A DNA stretch of 64,000 nt from an uncultured Litoreibacter sp. (GTDB lineage: Bacteria; Pseudomonadota; Alphaproteobacteria; Rhodobacterales; Rhodobacteraceae). The notes below the pieces were generated by a model. The model worked only from the letters and a program-made list of their open reading frames with translations. It was not told where the DNA came from and ran no database searches. The stretch spans positions 1,664,001-1,728,000 of the forward strand of contig CANLUY010000001.1 in assembly GCA_947494435.1 (NCBI GenBank). Direction: 5' to 3'. The translations under genes were made by a program, and so were the position numbers. Of the stretch, positions 17,847-26,463 are shown piece by piece; position 1 is the stretch's first letter; each line of letters begins with the position of its first letter.

Positions 17847-18456
17847 ACTGACACCAGACGCCACCGCGTTCTTTGCCGATCTGGAGGCCTGCAACACCAA
17901 ATCATTCTGGCACGCCAACAAGGATCGCTACGATGCGGCGGTCCGTGCACCATTCGCTGCCGTGCTGGATGCGCTGCAACCTGAATGGGGGTCGTTCAAG
18001 ACATTCCGTATGAACCGTGATGTGCGTTTCTCGGCTGATAAGTCGCCTTACAAAACGATGCACGGGGCGGTATCGCGGACCTGTCCCTACCGTTATCTGC
18101 ACATCGACAAGGAGGGCGTTTTGCTGGTGGCCGGCGCCTATATCTTTACAAAAGAGCAACTTTCCGCAACACGGGACCGCCTGTCAGACGAGACCGCTGC
18201 AGCGAAGTTTCTCCGGACCATTACTGATCTTGCGGATACAGGCATCGAACTGGAACACGGTGGTGCAGCACCGCTCAAAACCGCTCCACGCGGCACTGAT
18301 CGTGACCATTCCATGATTAAATATCTCAGGTGGAAAGGCATGATGGCGACACGTAGGATCGCATTGAAAGGCGCCGTAAATGTCCACACGGTAGCGGCGG
18401 ATGTTGATGCCTTTTGGTGTAGAACCCTTGCCTTGATCGAATGGCTCGAAGGTTAA
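17836..18456 (+). CDS. DUF2461 (TIGR02453) family protein
   Basis: A 206-residue cytoplasmic protein of the widespread DUF2461 family. Family hallmarks are FFADLEACNTKSFWHANKDRYD at the N-terminus, FRMNRDVRFSADKSPYKTM in the middle, and an Arg-rich DHSMIKYLRWKGM near the C-terminus. The function is not established for the family. ATG 17836 lies inside the end of the GST-like gene, giving an 11-base overlap. The frame also opens at 17794, but that extension is not family-like. Confidence 0.88.
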   Translation: MAHELTPDATAFFADLEACNTKSFWHANKDRYDAAVRAPFAAVLDALQPEWGSFKTFRMNRDVRFSADKSPYKTMHGAVSRTCPYRYLHIDKEGVLLVAGAYIFTKEQLSATRDRLSDETAAAKFLRTITDLADTGIELEHGGAAPLKTAPRGTDRDHSMIKYLRWKGMMATRRIALKGAVNVHTVAADVDAFWCRTLALIEWLEG

Positions 18457-18572
18457 AGCAGACCTTCAAAGATAAGTTATAGAAAGATGATTTCTCCGCA
18501 TTGCGTACCTTGGGTGTGCGATTTACCCATTATGGTGCCAACACAATCTAAGATGTTCGCTTTGAGAGAAAC

Positions 18573-19034
18573 ATGGACCGAGACAAAGAATCCACCTGCA
18601 TTTTGCTCCGCGATGCAAACTTGTCCGACGGACCATTTGTCGTTTGGCTCGAAGAAGTGTGCATGAAAGATTATGCCGTTGCGCTGTGGGGGCATTGGCG
18701 ACCATCCTCAGAACTCGCAGACCTAGATCTATCGAACCATCAAATCATTGAACTTGGCGGAATAAGTGTTGGCTGCGTGGCGCTAAATTGGTCAGATGAC
18801 TGTCTGTTTCTCGCAAGGCTCTTTGTTGCTCCAGATTATCGCAATCGAGGTATCGGAGCACATGTTTTGCGAAAGGTCGTTCAATTGGCGACCGACAAAA
18901 GCATTCCTATCAGATTGAGTGTTCTTAAGACAAACCCTGGAACCAGTTTCTACCAGCGGGAAGGTTTTGCTCTTGAGGAAGAAACGACCGAAAGACGGAA
19001 GTTGATAAAGCGGACTTCTGATAAAGATCAATGA
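18573..19034 (+). CDS. GNAT-family N-acetyltransferase
   Basis: A 153-residue single-domain acetyltransferase. The acetyl-CoA-binding motif A is visible as LFVAPDYRNRGIGAHVL at about residues 85-101, followed by motif B near the C-terminus (NPGTSFYQREGFALEE). The N-terminus is unusual in length for the fold but intact. It transfers acetyl from acetyl-CoA to an unknown amine. The gene stands alone, with a small hairpin terminator about 95 bases beyond it, and GC content lower than its neighbours suggests acquisition. Confidence 0.85.
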   Translation: MDRDKESTCILLRDANLSDGPFVVWLEEVCMKDYAVALWGHWRPSSELADLDLSNHQIIELGGISVGCVALNWSDDCLFLARLFVAPDYRNRGIGAHVLRKVVQLATDKSIPIRLSVLKTNPGTSFYQREGFALEEETTERRKLIKRTSDKDQ

Positions 19035-19126
19035 AGGTCTGCTAAGTCCGCAAAGCTAACGTCCAGTTCGACTGTATGGTCGATTCCAAGAACCAAATTT
19101 TGTCCAATCTCGATTGCTATCGGGCA

Positions 19127-19151
19127 AGCGCCCCGGACAGTCCGGGGCGCT
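19127..19151. terminator. GC-rich hairpin between convergent genes
   Basis: An 11-bp perfect stem, AGCGCCCCGGA with TCCGGGGCGCT, loop CAG. TTTATC follows on the plus strand, so it can end the acetyltransferase transcript; it also lies just past the stop of the minus-strand small gene. Confidence 0.6.
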
Positions 19152-19159
19152 TTATCAAA

Positions 19160-19348
19160 TCAGTGGCAATGGTAAGGCTGCGAGCCTGCGTGGCAGCATT
19201 GGCCGCGTGGGGAGCTTTTGCGGCACCCGCCGCCATGCTGAATAGATTGTTGTGTAGGTGGAACGAACGTCGAGCCGCTGGCAGCAGCAACCGTTGGGAT
19301 CGGCTGCAACATGACAAAAACAGATGCGGCAATACTGGACAGTTTCAA
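19160..19348 (-). CDS. Small secreted Cys/His-rich protein, TTG start
   Basis: A 62-residue frame with a perfect AAGGAG ribosome site seven bases before a TTG codon. It starts MKLSSIAASVFVMLQ and has a signal-peptide-like N-terminus (about 1-23, ending TVAAASG). The mature part is short and ends in a cluster reading GCRKSSPRGQCCHAGSQPYHCH in shape (three-plus Cys and several His); the closest thing I recall is the C-terminus of DUF3761-type small exported proteins. A hairpin follows the stop. Function unknown; metal binding is a guess from the residues. Confidence 0.6.
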   Translation of the reverse strand: MKLSSIAASVFVMLQPIPTVAAASGSTFVPPTQQSIQHGGGCRKSSPRGQCCHAGSQPYHCH

Positions 19349-19683
19349 AATAGTCTCCTTTTCTAAGTAGAGACTTAACTGTTTGTTAACGACTAAGTTC
19401 CCTTGGGGGCCGAATGAGCATGACGCTTCGCCTGATGTCGCAGCACCTTATGCGCATCAGACCGGCACATCTCTCTTGGGTTAAAAATGTGCTAATTTTT
19501 TGGAATTCATATAAATATCAGTATGTTAAAAAAATCCCCGCATGCGGGGGATCAGGGCCCTTGCGTGAAACCGTGCCCTCCTCTAAACACCCCCGGTGGA
19601 CCTGCGGGTTCATGGAATCAATAAGAAACGCCGTGTTTGGTCCATTTCGCTTCGAGGACCCTTCCGGCAATAGGAGAAGCGAT
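19349..19683. other. Leader region upstream of rplO
   Basis: About 335 bases. It holds an AT-rich segment (19495-19530), the palindrome at 19531-19550 and a GC-rich leader up to rplO. A promoter for the ribosomal operon is expected here because no ribosomal gene lies upstream. I cannot name boxes with confidence. Confidence 0.45.
19531..19550 (-). terminator. Minus-oriented terminator with no visible gene
   Basis: The palindrome TCCCCGCATGCGGGG is followed on the minus strand by a run of seven T (ATTTTTTTAAC). No minus-strand gene ends here, since rplO starts at 19684 on the plus strand. The 19 bases 19531-19549 are identical to 8224-8242 at trpA. Confidence 0.5.
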
Positions 19684-20151
19684 ATGAAACTCAATGAATT
19701 GCGCGACAATCCGGGCGCTACGAAACGCAAGAAACGCGTGGGCCGTGGTCCAGGCTCCGGCACCGGTAAAATGGGTGGCCGTGGTATCAAAGGTCAAAAA
19801 TCCCGCTCAGGTGTGGCTCTGAACGGCTACGAAGGCGGCCAAATGCCTTTGTACATGCGTCTTCCAAAGCGTGGCTTTAACAGCCGCAACAAGAAAAGCT
19901 TTGCTGTCATCAATCTGGGCCTGATCCAGAAATTTATCGACGCGAAGACTTTGGACGCGAAGAAAGAGATCACCGAGGACATTCTGGTCGAAACCGGCGT
20001 CGTCCGCCGCAAGCTGGACGGTGTCCGCGTGCTGGCCAAAGGTGAGATCACTGCGAAGGTCAAACTGAACGTCACTGGCGCGTCGAAATCAGCGATTGAA
20101 GCTGTCGAAAAAGCCGGTGGATCGCTCACAGTCGCGGCAGCTGCCGAATAA
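19684..20151 (+). CDS. rplO: 50S ribosomal protein L15
   Basis: A 155-residue large-subunit protein. It begins [22 protein letters not shown], followed by the glycine-rich [20 protein letters not shown] and a C-terminal domain ending in [11 protein letters not shown] 19684 follows an AGGAG site. It opens the local ribosomal operon. Unusually, rpmD and the other spc genes are not upstream; an acetyltransferase gene is, so the canonical cluster is split at this point. Confidence 0.97.
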   Translation: MKLNELRDNPGATKRKKRVGRGPGSGTGKMGGRGIKGQKSRSGVALNGYEGGQMPLYMRLPKRGFNSRNKKSFAVINLGLIQKFIDAKTLDAKKEITEDILVETGVVRRKLDGVRVLAKGEITAKVKLNVTGASKSAIEAVEKAGGSLTVAAAAE

Positions 20152-20197
20152 TACCTTGTGAGGGGCTTAACCGCCCCCTACATATGTTCAAGTTTTC

Positions 20198-20232
20198 CAG
20201 CGCCGCGACGGGGAGACCCGTTCGCGGCGCTG
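20198..20232 (+). other. Strong RNA hairpin between rplO and secY
   Basis: An 11-bp perfect stem (CAGCGCCGCGA with TCGCGGCGCTG) continues, after one bulge, into CGGG-GAGA-CCCG with a GNRA tetraloop. No T run follows, so it is not a terminator. It ends about 25 bases before the secY start and could stabilise mRNA or tune SecY output. Confidence 0.5.
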
Positions 20233-20257
20233 TGCTGATACAAGGGAATCCGTAGAC

Positions 20258-21622
20258 ATGGCATCAGCCGCCGAGCAAATGGCCCAAAATATGAGCTGGT
20301 CCGCCTTTGGTAAGGCGACCGAGCTGAGGCAACGTATCCTTTTCACCATCGGTCTGCTGATCGTCTACCGTCTCGGGACATACATTCCTGTACCAGGTAT
20401 TGACGCGGATGCGCTGCGCAACTTTGTCGAGCAGATCTCGACCGGCGTTGGCGGCATTCTAAACATGTTCACAGGCGGCGCGATCGGCCGTATGGGGCTC
20501 TTCGCGCTGGGGATCATGCCGTACATCTCCGCCTCGATTATTGTGCAGCTGATGACCGCTATGGTGCCACAGTTGGAACAATTGAAGAAAGAGGGTGAGC
20601 AGGGCCGCAAGAAGATCAACCAATACACCCGCTACGGCACTGTGTTCTTGGCGACCCTACAAGCTTGGGGCCTCGCCGTTGGTCTTGAGTCCGGCGGTCT
20701 TGTGACTGATCCGGGCATGTTCTTCCGCATTTCATGCGTGATTACGCTTGTTGGCGGCACCATGTTCCTGATGTGGCTGGGTGAACAAATTACCGCGCGC
20801 GGCATCGGCAACGGTATCTCGCTGATCATTTTCGTGGGCATCATCGCAGAAGTTCCTGCTGCATTGGCTCAGTTCTTCGCGCAAGGTCGGTCTGGTTCCT
20901 TGAGTCCTGCGGTTATCATCGGAGTCCTTCTGGTCGTGATTGCGACGATTACCTTCGTGGTCTTCATGGAGCGTGCGCTGCGTAAGATTCATATCCAGTA
21001 TCCACGCCGTCAGGTTGGGATGAAGGTCTATGACGGTGGCTCATCACACCTACCTGTTAAAGTGAACCCTGCAGGTGTTATCCCAGCTATTTTTGCGTCT
21101 TCTTTGTTGCTGCTTCCGACCACGGTCAGCACCTTCTCGGGCGGTGCGACAAGCCCGCTTATGGCTACAATTCTTGCCTATTTTGGCCCCGGCCAACCGC
21201 TTTATTTGTTGTTCTTCACGGCAATGATCGTGTTCTTCACGTATTTCTACACGTTCAACGTGGCGTTCAAACCTGATGATGTCGCCGACAACCTGAAGTC
21301 ACAAAACGGCTTTATCCCGGGCATCCGCCCTGGTCAGCGGACAGCTGAGTATCTGGAATACGTTGTAAATCGCGTCTTGGTGTTGGGCGCTGCCTACCTC
21401 GCCTTGGTTTGTCTGCTTCCAGAAATCCTCAGGGCGCAGCTGGCTATTCCGTTTTACTTCGGTGGGACGTCGGTTCTGATCGTTGTGTCTGTCACGATGG
21501 ATACGATACAACAGGTCCAGTCGCATATGCTGGCGCACCAGTATGAGGGGCTGATTGAGAAATCCCAACTTCGTGGCAAAGGTGCCAAGAAGCGGGGCAA
21601 ACGGAGCCCGTCGCGTAAATGA
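20258..21622 (+). CDS. secY: Preprotein translocase subunit SecY
   Basis: The channel-forming subunit of the Sec translocon, in the inner membrane. The 454-residue protein has ten transmembrane segments. Family marks are [13 protein letters not shown] near the N-terminus, the [18 protein letters not shown] segment, and the cytoplasmic [13 protein letters not shown] loop. It ends in a basic tail (GKRSPSRK). Its stop overlaps the adk start as ATGA, a coupling common in this operon. Confidence 0.98.
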   Translation: MASAAEQMAQNMSWSAFGKATELRQRILFTIGLLIVYRLGTYIPVPGIDADALRNFVEQISTGVGGILNMFTGGAIGRMGLFALGIMPYISASIIVQLMTAMVPQLEQLKKEGEQGRKKINQYTRYGTVFLATLQAWGLAVGLESGGLVTDPGMFFRISCVITLVGGTMFLMWLGEQITARGIGNGISLIIFVGIIAEVPAALAQFFAQGRSGSLSPAVIIGVLLVVIATITFVVFMERALRKIHIQYPRRQVGMKVYDGGSSHLPVKVNPAGVIPAIFASSLLLLPTTVSTFSGGATSPLMATILAYFGPGQPLYLLFFTAMIVFFTYFYTFNVAFKPDDVADNLKSQNGFIPGIRPGQRTAEYLEYVVNRVLVLGAAYLALVCLLPEILRAQLAIPFYFGGTSVLIVVSVTMDTIQQVQSHMLAHQYEGLIEKSQLRGKGAKKRGKRSPSRK

Positions 21623-22263
21623 ATATTATCCTTCTCGGACCACCCGGTGCCGGTAAAGGCACACAAGCTCGCAAACTCGTAGAAGAACGAGGCATGATCC
21701 AACTTTCCACTGGAGATATGTTACGAGAGGCCAAAAGCTCCGGAACCGAGATGGGCAATAAAGTCGCCGCCGTCATGGATGCCGGTGAGCTGGTCACGGA
21801 CGAGATTGTCATCGGTCTGATTGAAGAGAAGCTTGAGGGCGACCACGGTGGCGGGTTCATCTTTGATGGGTTTCCGCGGACGTTGGCACAAGCTGATGCG
21901 TTGGGCGATCTTTTGTCCAAGCATGGCACGGCCTTAACGGCGGTCATTGCGATGGAAGTCAATGATGATGCGCTTGTCGAACGAATTACAGCACGCTCGA
22001 CCTGTGGAAATTGCGGTGAGGGATATAACGATATCTCAAAGCCGATCCCTGCAGATCAGAAATGCATCAAGTGTGGGGCGTCCGATTTCAAGCGTCGTGC
22101 CGATGACAATGAGGATTCTCTCCGTACGCGGTTGATGGAGTACTACAAAAAGACCTCGCCGCTCTTGGGCTACTACCATGCAAAAGGGGACCTCAAATGG
22201 GTTCCGGGTCTGGGCGAAATTGCCGATGTAGCTGCTGGGATCAACAAGGTTCTGGACGCCTAG
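21619..22263 (+). CDS. adk: Adenylate kinase, zinc-lid type
   Basis: Converts AMP and ATP to two ADP. The 214-residue long-form enzyme has the P-loop [10 protein letters not shown], the [12 protein letters not shown]-binding block and an intact LID. The lid carries two CxxC pairs (CGNCGEGYN and CIKCGAS), so it is predicted to hold a structural zinc, unlike the enterobacterial enzyme. The ATG overlaps the secY stop. About 208 bases follow before rpsM, including an imperfect hairpin at 22384-22416 that may act as a leader structure. Confidence 0.97.
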   Translation: MNIILLGPPGAGKGTQARKLVEERGMIQLSTGDMLREAKSSGTEMGNKVAAVMDAGELVTDEIVIGLIEEKLEGDHGGGFIFDGFPRTLAQADALGDLLSKHGTALTAVIAMEVNDDALVERITARSTCGNCGEGYNDISKPIPADQKCIKCGASDFKRRADDNEDSLRTRLMEYYKKTSPLLGYYHAKGDLKWVPGLGEIADVAAGINKVLDA

Positions 22264-22471
22264 AATTCCAACCGGTAAGGGGCCCCTTGACGGCAAAGTT
22301 AATTGGTCCTAAACCGCCCCATCTCAGATGAGAATCGCGCACCTGCTGACCTAGCTAGACAGCCACGCGCATGAGTACCTAAATCAAGCCCGCTGGTAGA
22401 GATACCGTCGGGCTTATGTTGTGAAAAAAGGTTCCGGAATTACGGAACCGCGACCGAGAAGGAAGACCACT

Positions 22472-22840
22472 TTGGCTCGTATTGCTGGCGTTAACCTGCC
22501 CGACGGAAAGCGCGTCCCAATCGCTTTGACTTACATCACCGGTATCGGCAACACATCCGCAGAAGCGATCTGTGAAGCTGTTGGTATCGAACGCTCCCGC
22601 CGCATGAACGAACTGTCCGATGCAGAAGTTCTGAAGGTACGTGAGCATATCGACGAAAACTACACTGTTGAAGGCGACCTGCGTCGTGAGACAACAATGA
22701 ACATCAAGCGTTTGATGGACCTTGGCTGCTACCGTGGCCTACGTCATCGCCGCAACCTTCCTGTGCGCGGTCAGCGTACGCACACCAACGCTCGCACGCG
22801 CAAAGGCCCTGCAAAGGCCATTGCCGGTAAGAAGAAGTAA
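22472..22840 (+). CDS. rpsM: 30S ribosomal protein S13, TTG start
   Basis: Binds 16S rRNA at the head of the small subunit. I start it at TTG 22472, which gives 122 residues beginning (M)[13 protein letters not shown], exactly the family N-terminus. An AGAAGGAAG ribosome site lies at the right distance. The frame stays open upstream, but the 17 extra residues ([11 protein letters not shown]-like) are not S13-like. The helix-hairpin-helix [16 protein letters not shown] and the basic tail [12 protein letters not shown] are intact. The unusual start codon may lower its translation or be regulatory. Confidence 0.95.
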   Translation: MARIAGVNLPDGKRVPIALTYITGIGNTSAEAICEAVGIERSRRMNELSDAEVLKVREHIDENYTVEGDLRRETTMNIKRLMDLGCYRGLRHRRNLPVRGQRTHTNARTRKGPAKAIAGKKK

Positions 22841-22855
22841 GGGGAGGCTGATCTA

Positions 22856-23245
22856 ATGGCACGTGATAAGGTTAAAACGAAGAAGAAGGTCCGCAAGAAC
22901 ATCGCCGCTGGCGTTGCGCATGTGAACTCCTCTTTCAACAATACAAAAATCCTGATCTCTGACGTTCAGGGCAATGCAATCTCCTGGTCCTCTGCGGGCA
23001 CCATGGGCTTCAAAGGGTCGCGTAAATCGACACCTTATGCGGCTCAGATGGCGGCTGAAGATGCGGGTAAGAAGGCACAAGACCACGGTGTGAAGACGCT
23101 GGAAGTCGAAGTTCAAGGTCCGGGTTCGGGTCGTGAAAGCGCATTGCGCGCATTGGCAGCTGTTGGCTTCCAAATTTCGTCTATCCGCGACGTGACACCG
23201 ATGGCACATAACGGCTGCCGCCCACCAAAGCGCCGCCGCGTCTAA
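22856..23245 (+). CDS. rpsK: 30S ribosomal protein S11
   Basis: Small-subunit platform protein near the mRNA exit. The 129-residue protein has the family blocks [29 protein letters not shown] and the C-terminal [18 protein letters not shown]. It follows rpsM by 15 bases and precedes rpoA by about 115. Confidence 0.98.
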   Translation: MARDKVKTKKKVRKNIAAGVAHVNSSFNNTKILISDVQGNAISWSSAGTMGFKGSRKSTPYAAQMAAEDAGKKAQDHGVKTLEVEVQGPGSGRESALRALAAVGFQISSIRDVTPMAHNGCRPPKRRRV

Positions 23246-23359
23246 GATTTACTACCTTTGTGCAGGCTCCGTTATTTCGCGGAGCCTGCACGAGTCATAT
23301 CAACCTCGAGTGTTCCATATTTTGGACATGAATACGGAACGAGCATGGAGGCGACACAC

Positions 23360-24376
23360 ATGATCCACAAAAATTGGGCCGAACTGATCAAGCCAACGCA
23401 GTTGGACATCAAACCCGGCAATGACCCCGCACGCAAAGCCACAGTGATTGCAGAGCCGCTGGAGCGTGGCTTTGGTCTGACAATGGGCAACGCTCTTCGC
23501 CGCGTTCTGATGTCTTCGCTGCAAGGTGCTGCGATTACCTCTGTTCAGATTGATAACGTCCTACACGAGTTCTCCTCCATCTCTGGCGTCCGCGAAGATG
23601 TTACAGATGTGGTTTTGAACCTCAAAGGCGTTGCGATCCGTATGGAAGTTGAGGGGCCAAAGCGCCTGTCGATTTCCGCTAAAGGTCCGGCAGTTGTCAC
23701 GGCTGGCGATATCTCCGATAGCGCAGGCATCGAAATCCTGAACCGTGATCACGTGATCTGCCACCTTGATGACGGTGCAGATTTGTTCATGGAACTGACT
23801 GTGAACACTGGCAAAGGCTATGTCTCTGCCGAGAAGAACAAGCCGGAAGACGCGCCAATTGGCCTGATGCCAATTGATGCGATTTTCTCGCCTGTGAAAA
23901 AAGTCAGCTACGATGTGCAGCCGACCCGTGAAGGTCAGGTTCTGGACTATGACAAACTGACAATGAAGATCGAAACAGATGGCTCCATCAGCCCTGACGA
24001 TGCAGTCGCATTTGCGGCACGCATTCTGCAAGACCAATTGGGCATCTTCGTGAACTTCGATGAACCTGAGTCCGCACGTCAGCAGGACGACGAAGACGAG
24101 TTGGAATTCAACCCGCTTCTGCTCAAGAAGGTCGACGAGTTGGAACTGTCTGTCCGCTCTGCAAACTGCTTGAAGAACGACAACATCGTATACATCGGTG
24201 ATTTGATCCAGAAAACCGAAGCAGAAATGCTGCGCACCCCGAACTTCGGCCGCAAGTCCTTGAACGAAATCAAGGAAGTGCTGTCCGGAATGGGCCTGCA
24301 CCTGGGCATGGACATCGTCGACTGGCCGCCAGAGAACATCGAAGATCTGGCCAAGAAATTCGAAGACCAGTTCTAA
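23360..24376 (+). CDS. rpoA: DNA-directed RNA polymerase alpha subunit
   Basis: Scaffold for RNA polymerase assembly and contact point for activators and UP elements. From ATG 23360 (GGAGG upstream) it is 338 residues, the usual alphaproteobacterial length, beginning [12 protein letters not shown]. The N-terminal domain covers about 1-235, an acidic linker ([10 protein letters not shown]) follows, and the C-terminal domain (about 250-330) has the [14 protein letters not shown] and [10 protein letters not shown] helices. The frame also opens at 23258, but that part is leader. Confidence 0.98.
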   Translation: MIHKNWAELIKPTQLDIKPGNDPARKATVIAEPLERGFGLTMGNALRRVLMSSLQGAAITSVQIDNVLHEFSSISGVREDVTDVVLNLKGVAIRMEVEGPKRLSISAKGPAVVTAGDISDSAGIEILNRDHVICHLDDGADLFMELTVNTGKGYVSAEKNKPEDAPIGLMPIDAIFSPVKKVSYDVQPTREGQVLDYDKLTMKIETDGSISPDDAVAFAARILQDQLGIFVNFDEPESARQQDDEDELEFNPLLLKKVDELELSVRSANCLKNDNIVYIGDLIQKTEAEMLRTPNFGRKSLNEIKEVLSGMGLHLGMDIVDWPPENIEDLAKKFEDQF

Positions 24377-24516
24377 ATAATTCGGGGCTCGCGGTAACGC
24401 GGGTCCCATCAAATGCCGGCGCAATGACCGGGAAAACATGGGCAATTCCGCCCCAAGGAGAGGTAAGCGACACGCATCGCTAAGCCCGGACAAAGTCTAA
24501 TTGAAGGAAATAGAAA

Positions 24517-24933
24517 ATGCGTCACGCACGAGGCTACCGCCGCCTGAACCGTACACATGAGCATCGCAAAGCGCTGTTCATCAACATGTGCGGCTCGCTC
24601 ATCGAACATGAGCAAATCAAAACAACATTGCCAAAAGCAAAAGAACTGCGCCCGATCATCGAGAAGATGATCACATTGGCGAAACGCGGCGACTTGCACG
24701 CCCGTCGTCAGGCTGCATCGAAACTGCGCCAAGACAAAGACGTCGCAAAATTGTTCGACGTTTTGGGCCCCCGCTACAAAGACCGCCAAGGTGGTTATGT
24801 GCGCGTTCTGAAAGCCGGTTTCCGTTATGGCGACATGGCTCCTATGGCGATCATCGAATTCGTAGACCGCGATGTCTCGGCCAAAGGTGCCGCAGACAAA
24901 GCGCGTTTGGCTGAAGAAGAAGCAGCTGAATAA
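24517..24933 (+). CDS. rplQ: 50S ribosomal protein L17
   Basis: Large-subunit protein near the exit tunnel. 138 residues, starting [21 protein letters not shown]. It has the family Arg/Lys-rich core and an Ala/Glu-rich C-terminal tail. It closes the operon; a clear intrinsic terminator lies 48 bases beyond. Confidence 0.97.
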   Translation: MRHARGYRRLNRTHEHRKALFINMCGSLIEHEQIKTTLPKAKELRPIIEKMITLAKRGDLHARRQAASKLRQDKDVAKLFDVLGPRYKDRQGGYVRVLKAGFRYGDMAPMAIIEFVDRDVSAKGAADKARLAEEEAAE

Positions 24934-24981
24934 TAACGAGTAGGCCCGGTAACGGGCCAAGCCACTCACGGTAACAATTGG

Positions 24982-25008
24982 AAAGCCCTGCCAGAATGGT
25001 GGGGCTTT
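24982..25008 (+). terminator. Terminator of the rplO-rplQ operon
   Basis: A 12-bp stem with loop GAA, AAAGCCCTGCCA with TGGTGGGGCTTT (two G-U pairs), followed by TTGC. A smaller GGCCCG/CGGGCC hairpin at 24943-24958 precedes it. Confidence 0.8.
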
Positions 25009-25083
25009 TGCATGTTGGTGACAATTGCAATCCGCGTTCCTGATCCGCATATGTTAAGAACTGAGCGAAGGAGGATTTCTGTC

Positions 25084-26463
25084 ATGCGTCTATTGCTTGC
25101 CTGTTTTTGTGCAATGACTTTGCTGAGCGCTCCTCTTCAGGCGCAATCTGTGCCTCAGAACCAAGCCGAAATTTCGTTGAGCTTTGCGCCTTTGGTGAAG
25201 CAAGCAGCCCCCGCTGTTGTGAATATCTTCGCAAATCGGGTGGTACAGCAACGCGCGACGCCGTTCATGGGCAATCCGTTCTTTGAGCAGTTCTTCGGTG
25301 ACATGCAGCAAATGCAACCGCGTGTTCAGAACTCTTTGGGCTCCGGCGTGATCCTGTCTGAGGACGGGATTGTTGTGTCGAATTATCACGTTGTGGGAAT
25401 GGCGACGGAGATCCGCGTCGTTTTGAAAGACCGCCGCGAATTTGATGCGAAAGTGCTGCTGGCTGACCAACAAAGCGACATCGCGATACTGAAAATTGAA
25501 AGCGATGAGCCGCTGCCATGGCTTCCATTCCGCAATTCTGATGAGGTTGAGGTTGGTGAATTGGCCCTCGCCATCGGCAACCCTTTCGGTATCGGGCAAA
25601 CGGTCAGCTCTGGCATCATCTCTGGATTGTCACGCTCAGGCGTGGCGACAGGTAACGCGCGGGGATATTTCATTCAGACCGATGCTGCGATAAATCCCGG
25701 CAATTCTGGTGGCGCGTTGATTGATGTTGCGGGCCGTTTGATCGGTGTAAACACCAGCATACTAACGCGCTCGGGCGGATCGAACGGTGTGGGCTTTGCA
25801 ATACCCTCAAATCTAGTCGCGCAGTTCGTCATGCAGGCACAGGATGGTCAGAGCAACTTCATGCGCCCATGGGCGGGCATCAATGGGCAGGCGGTTGATA
25901 TCTCTTTGGCTGAAGGGTTCGGACTGGCTGTGCCGGAGGGCGTCGTGATCTCAGCCATCCATCCGCTCAGCCCATTTGCAGAAGCCGGATTGGGCGCTGG
26001 TGACATTGTCTTGAGCGTGGATGGTCAACCCGTCAACGCGCCAGCGGAGATGTTGCATCACATGTCAGTACGCGGCGTGGGGCAGGTTGCATCAATCACG
26101 TATCTTTCAGAAGGGGAGGTCAAGTCTGCGGGTGTTGCACTGATCTCGCCCCCCAACGATCCCCCAAGCAATCCGCTCACCGTGGTGGAAGGCGCATTGG
26201 CAGGCCTCTCGCTGGCGACAATTAACCCGGCGGTCAGCGCCGAATTCGGCCTGCCACCAGAAGCGCAAGGTGTGATCATCACGCGGGTCGAGGGCCCGTT
26301 GCGCCGCGTCGGATTGCGGCGGGGTGATTTGATTGGCGCGATCAATCGAGAGCCCATCGCGACAAGCGCGGATGTTGAAGCGATCTCGCGCGAAGGCGCG
26401 CGCAGCTGGCGGATTGATGGCGTCAGCAATGGACGGCGGTTCACCTACCGGTTCCGCCTCTGA
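25084..26463 (+). CDS. Deg/HtrA-type periplasmic serine protease with PDZ domains
   Basis: Envelope quality-control protease of 459 residues from ATG 25084 (GGAGGA upstream). A Sec signal peptide spans about 1-22 (MRLLLACFCAMTLLS ... QAQ). The chymotrypsin-like domain keeps the full triad His102 (SNYHVVG), Asp132 (QQSDIAIL) and Ser208 (GNSGGA). Two PDZ-like domains follow (about 275-365 and 375-459), the second short and possibly degenerate. It starts a run of closely packed genes and its TGA overlaps the rarA ATG by one base. Confidence 0.93.
   Translation: MRLLLACFCAMTLLSAPLQAQSVPQNQAEISLSFAPLVKQAAPAVVNIFANRVVQQRATPFMGNPFFEQFFGDMQQMQPRVQNSLGSGVILSEDGIVVSNYHVVGMATEIRVVLKDRREFDAKVLLADQQSDIAILKIESDEPLPWLPFRNSDEVEVGELALAIGNPFGIGQTVSSGIISGLSRSGVATGNARGYFIQTDAAINPGNSGGALIDVAGRLIGVNTSILTRSGGSNGVGFAIPSNLVAQFVMQAQDGQSNFMRPWAGINGQAVDISLAEGFGLAVPEGVVISAIHPLSPFAEAGLGAGDIVLSVDGQPVNAPAEMLHHMSVRGVGQVASITYLSEGEVKSAGVALISPPNDPPSNPLTVVEGALAGLSLATINPAVSAEFGLPPEAQGVIITRVEGPLRRVGLRRGDLIGAINREPIATSADVEAISREGARSWRIDGVSNGRRFTYRFRL

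Noticed and set aside
19414-19683. In-frame extension upstream of rplO
   Set aside because: Contains the palindromic hairpin and does not match the L15 N-terminus; AGGAG precedes ATG 19684.
22384-22416. Hairpin before rpsM as a terminator
   Set aside because: The stem has a mismatch and no T run follows; more likely a leader structure.
23258-23359. Upstream extension of rpoA
   Set aside because: Residues are not RpoA-like; GGAGG and the conserved [12 protein letters not shown] mark 23360.
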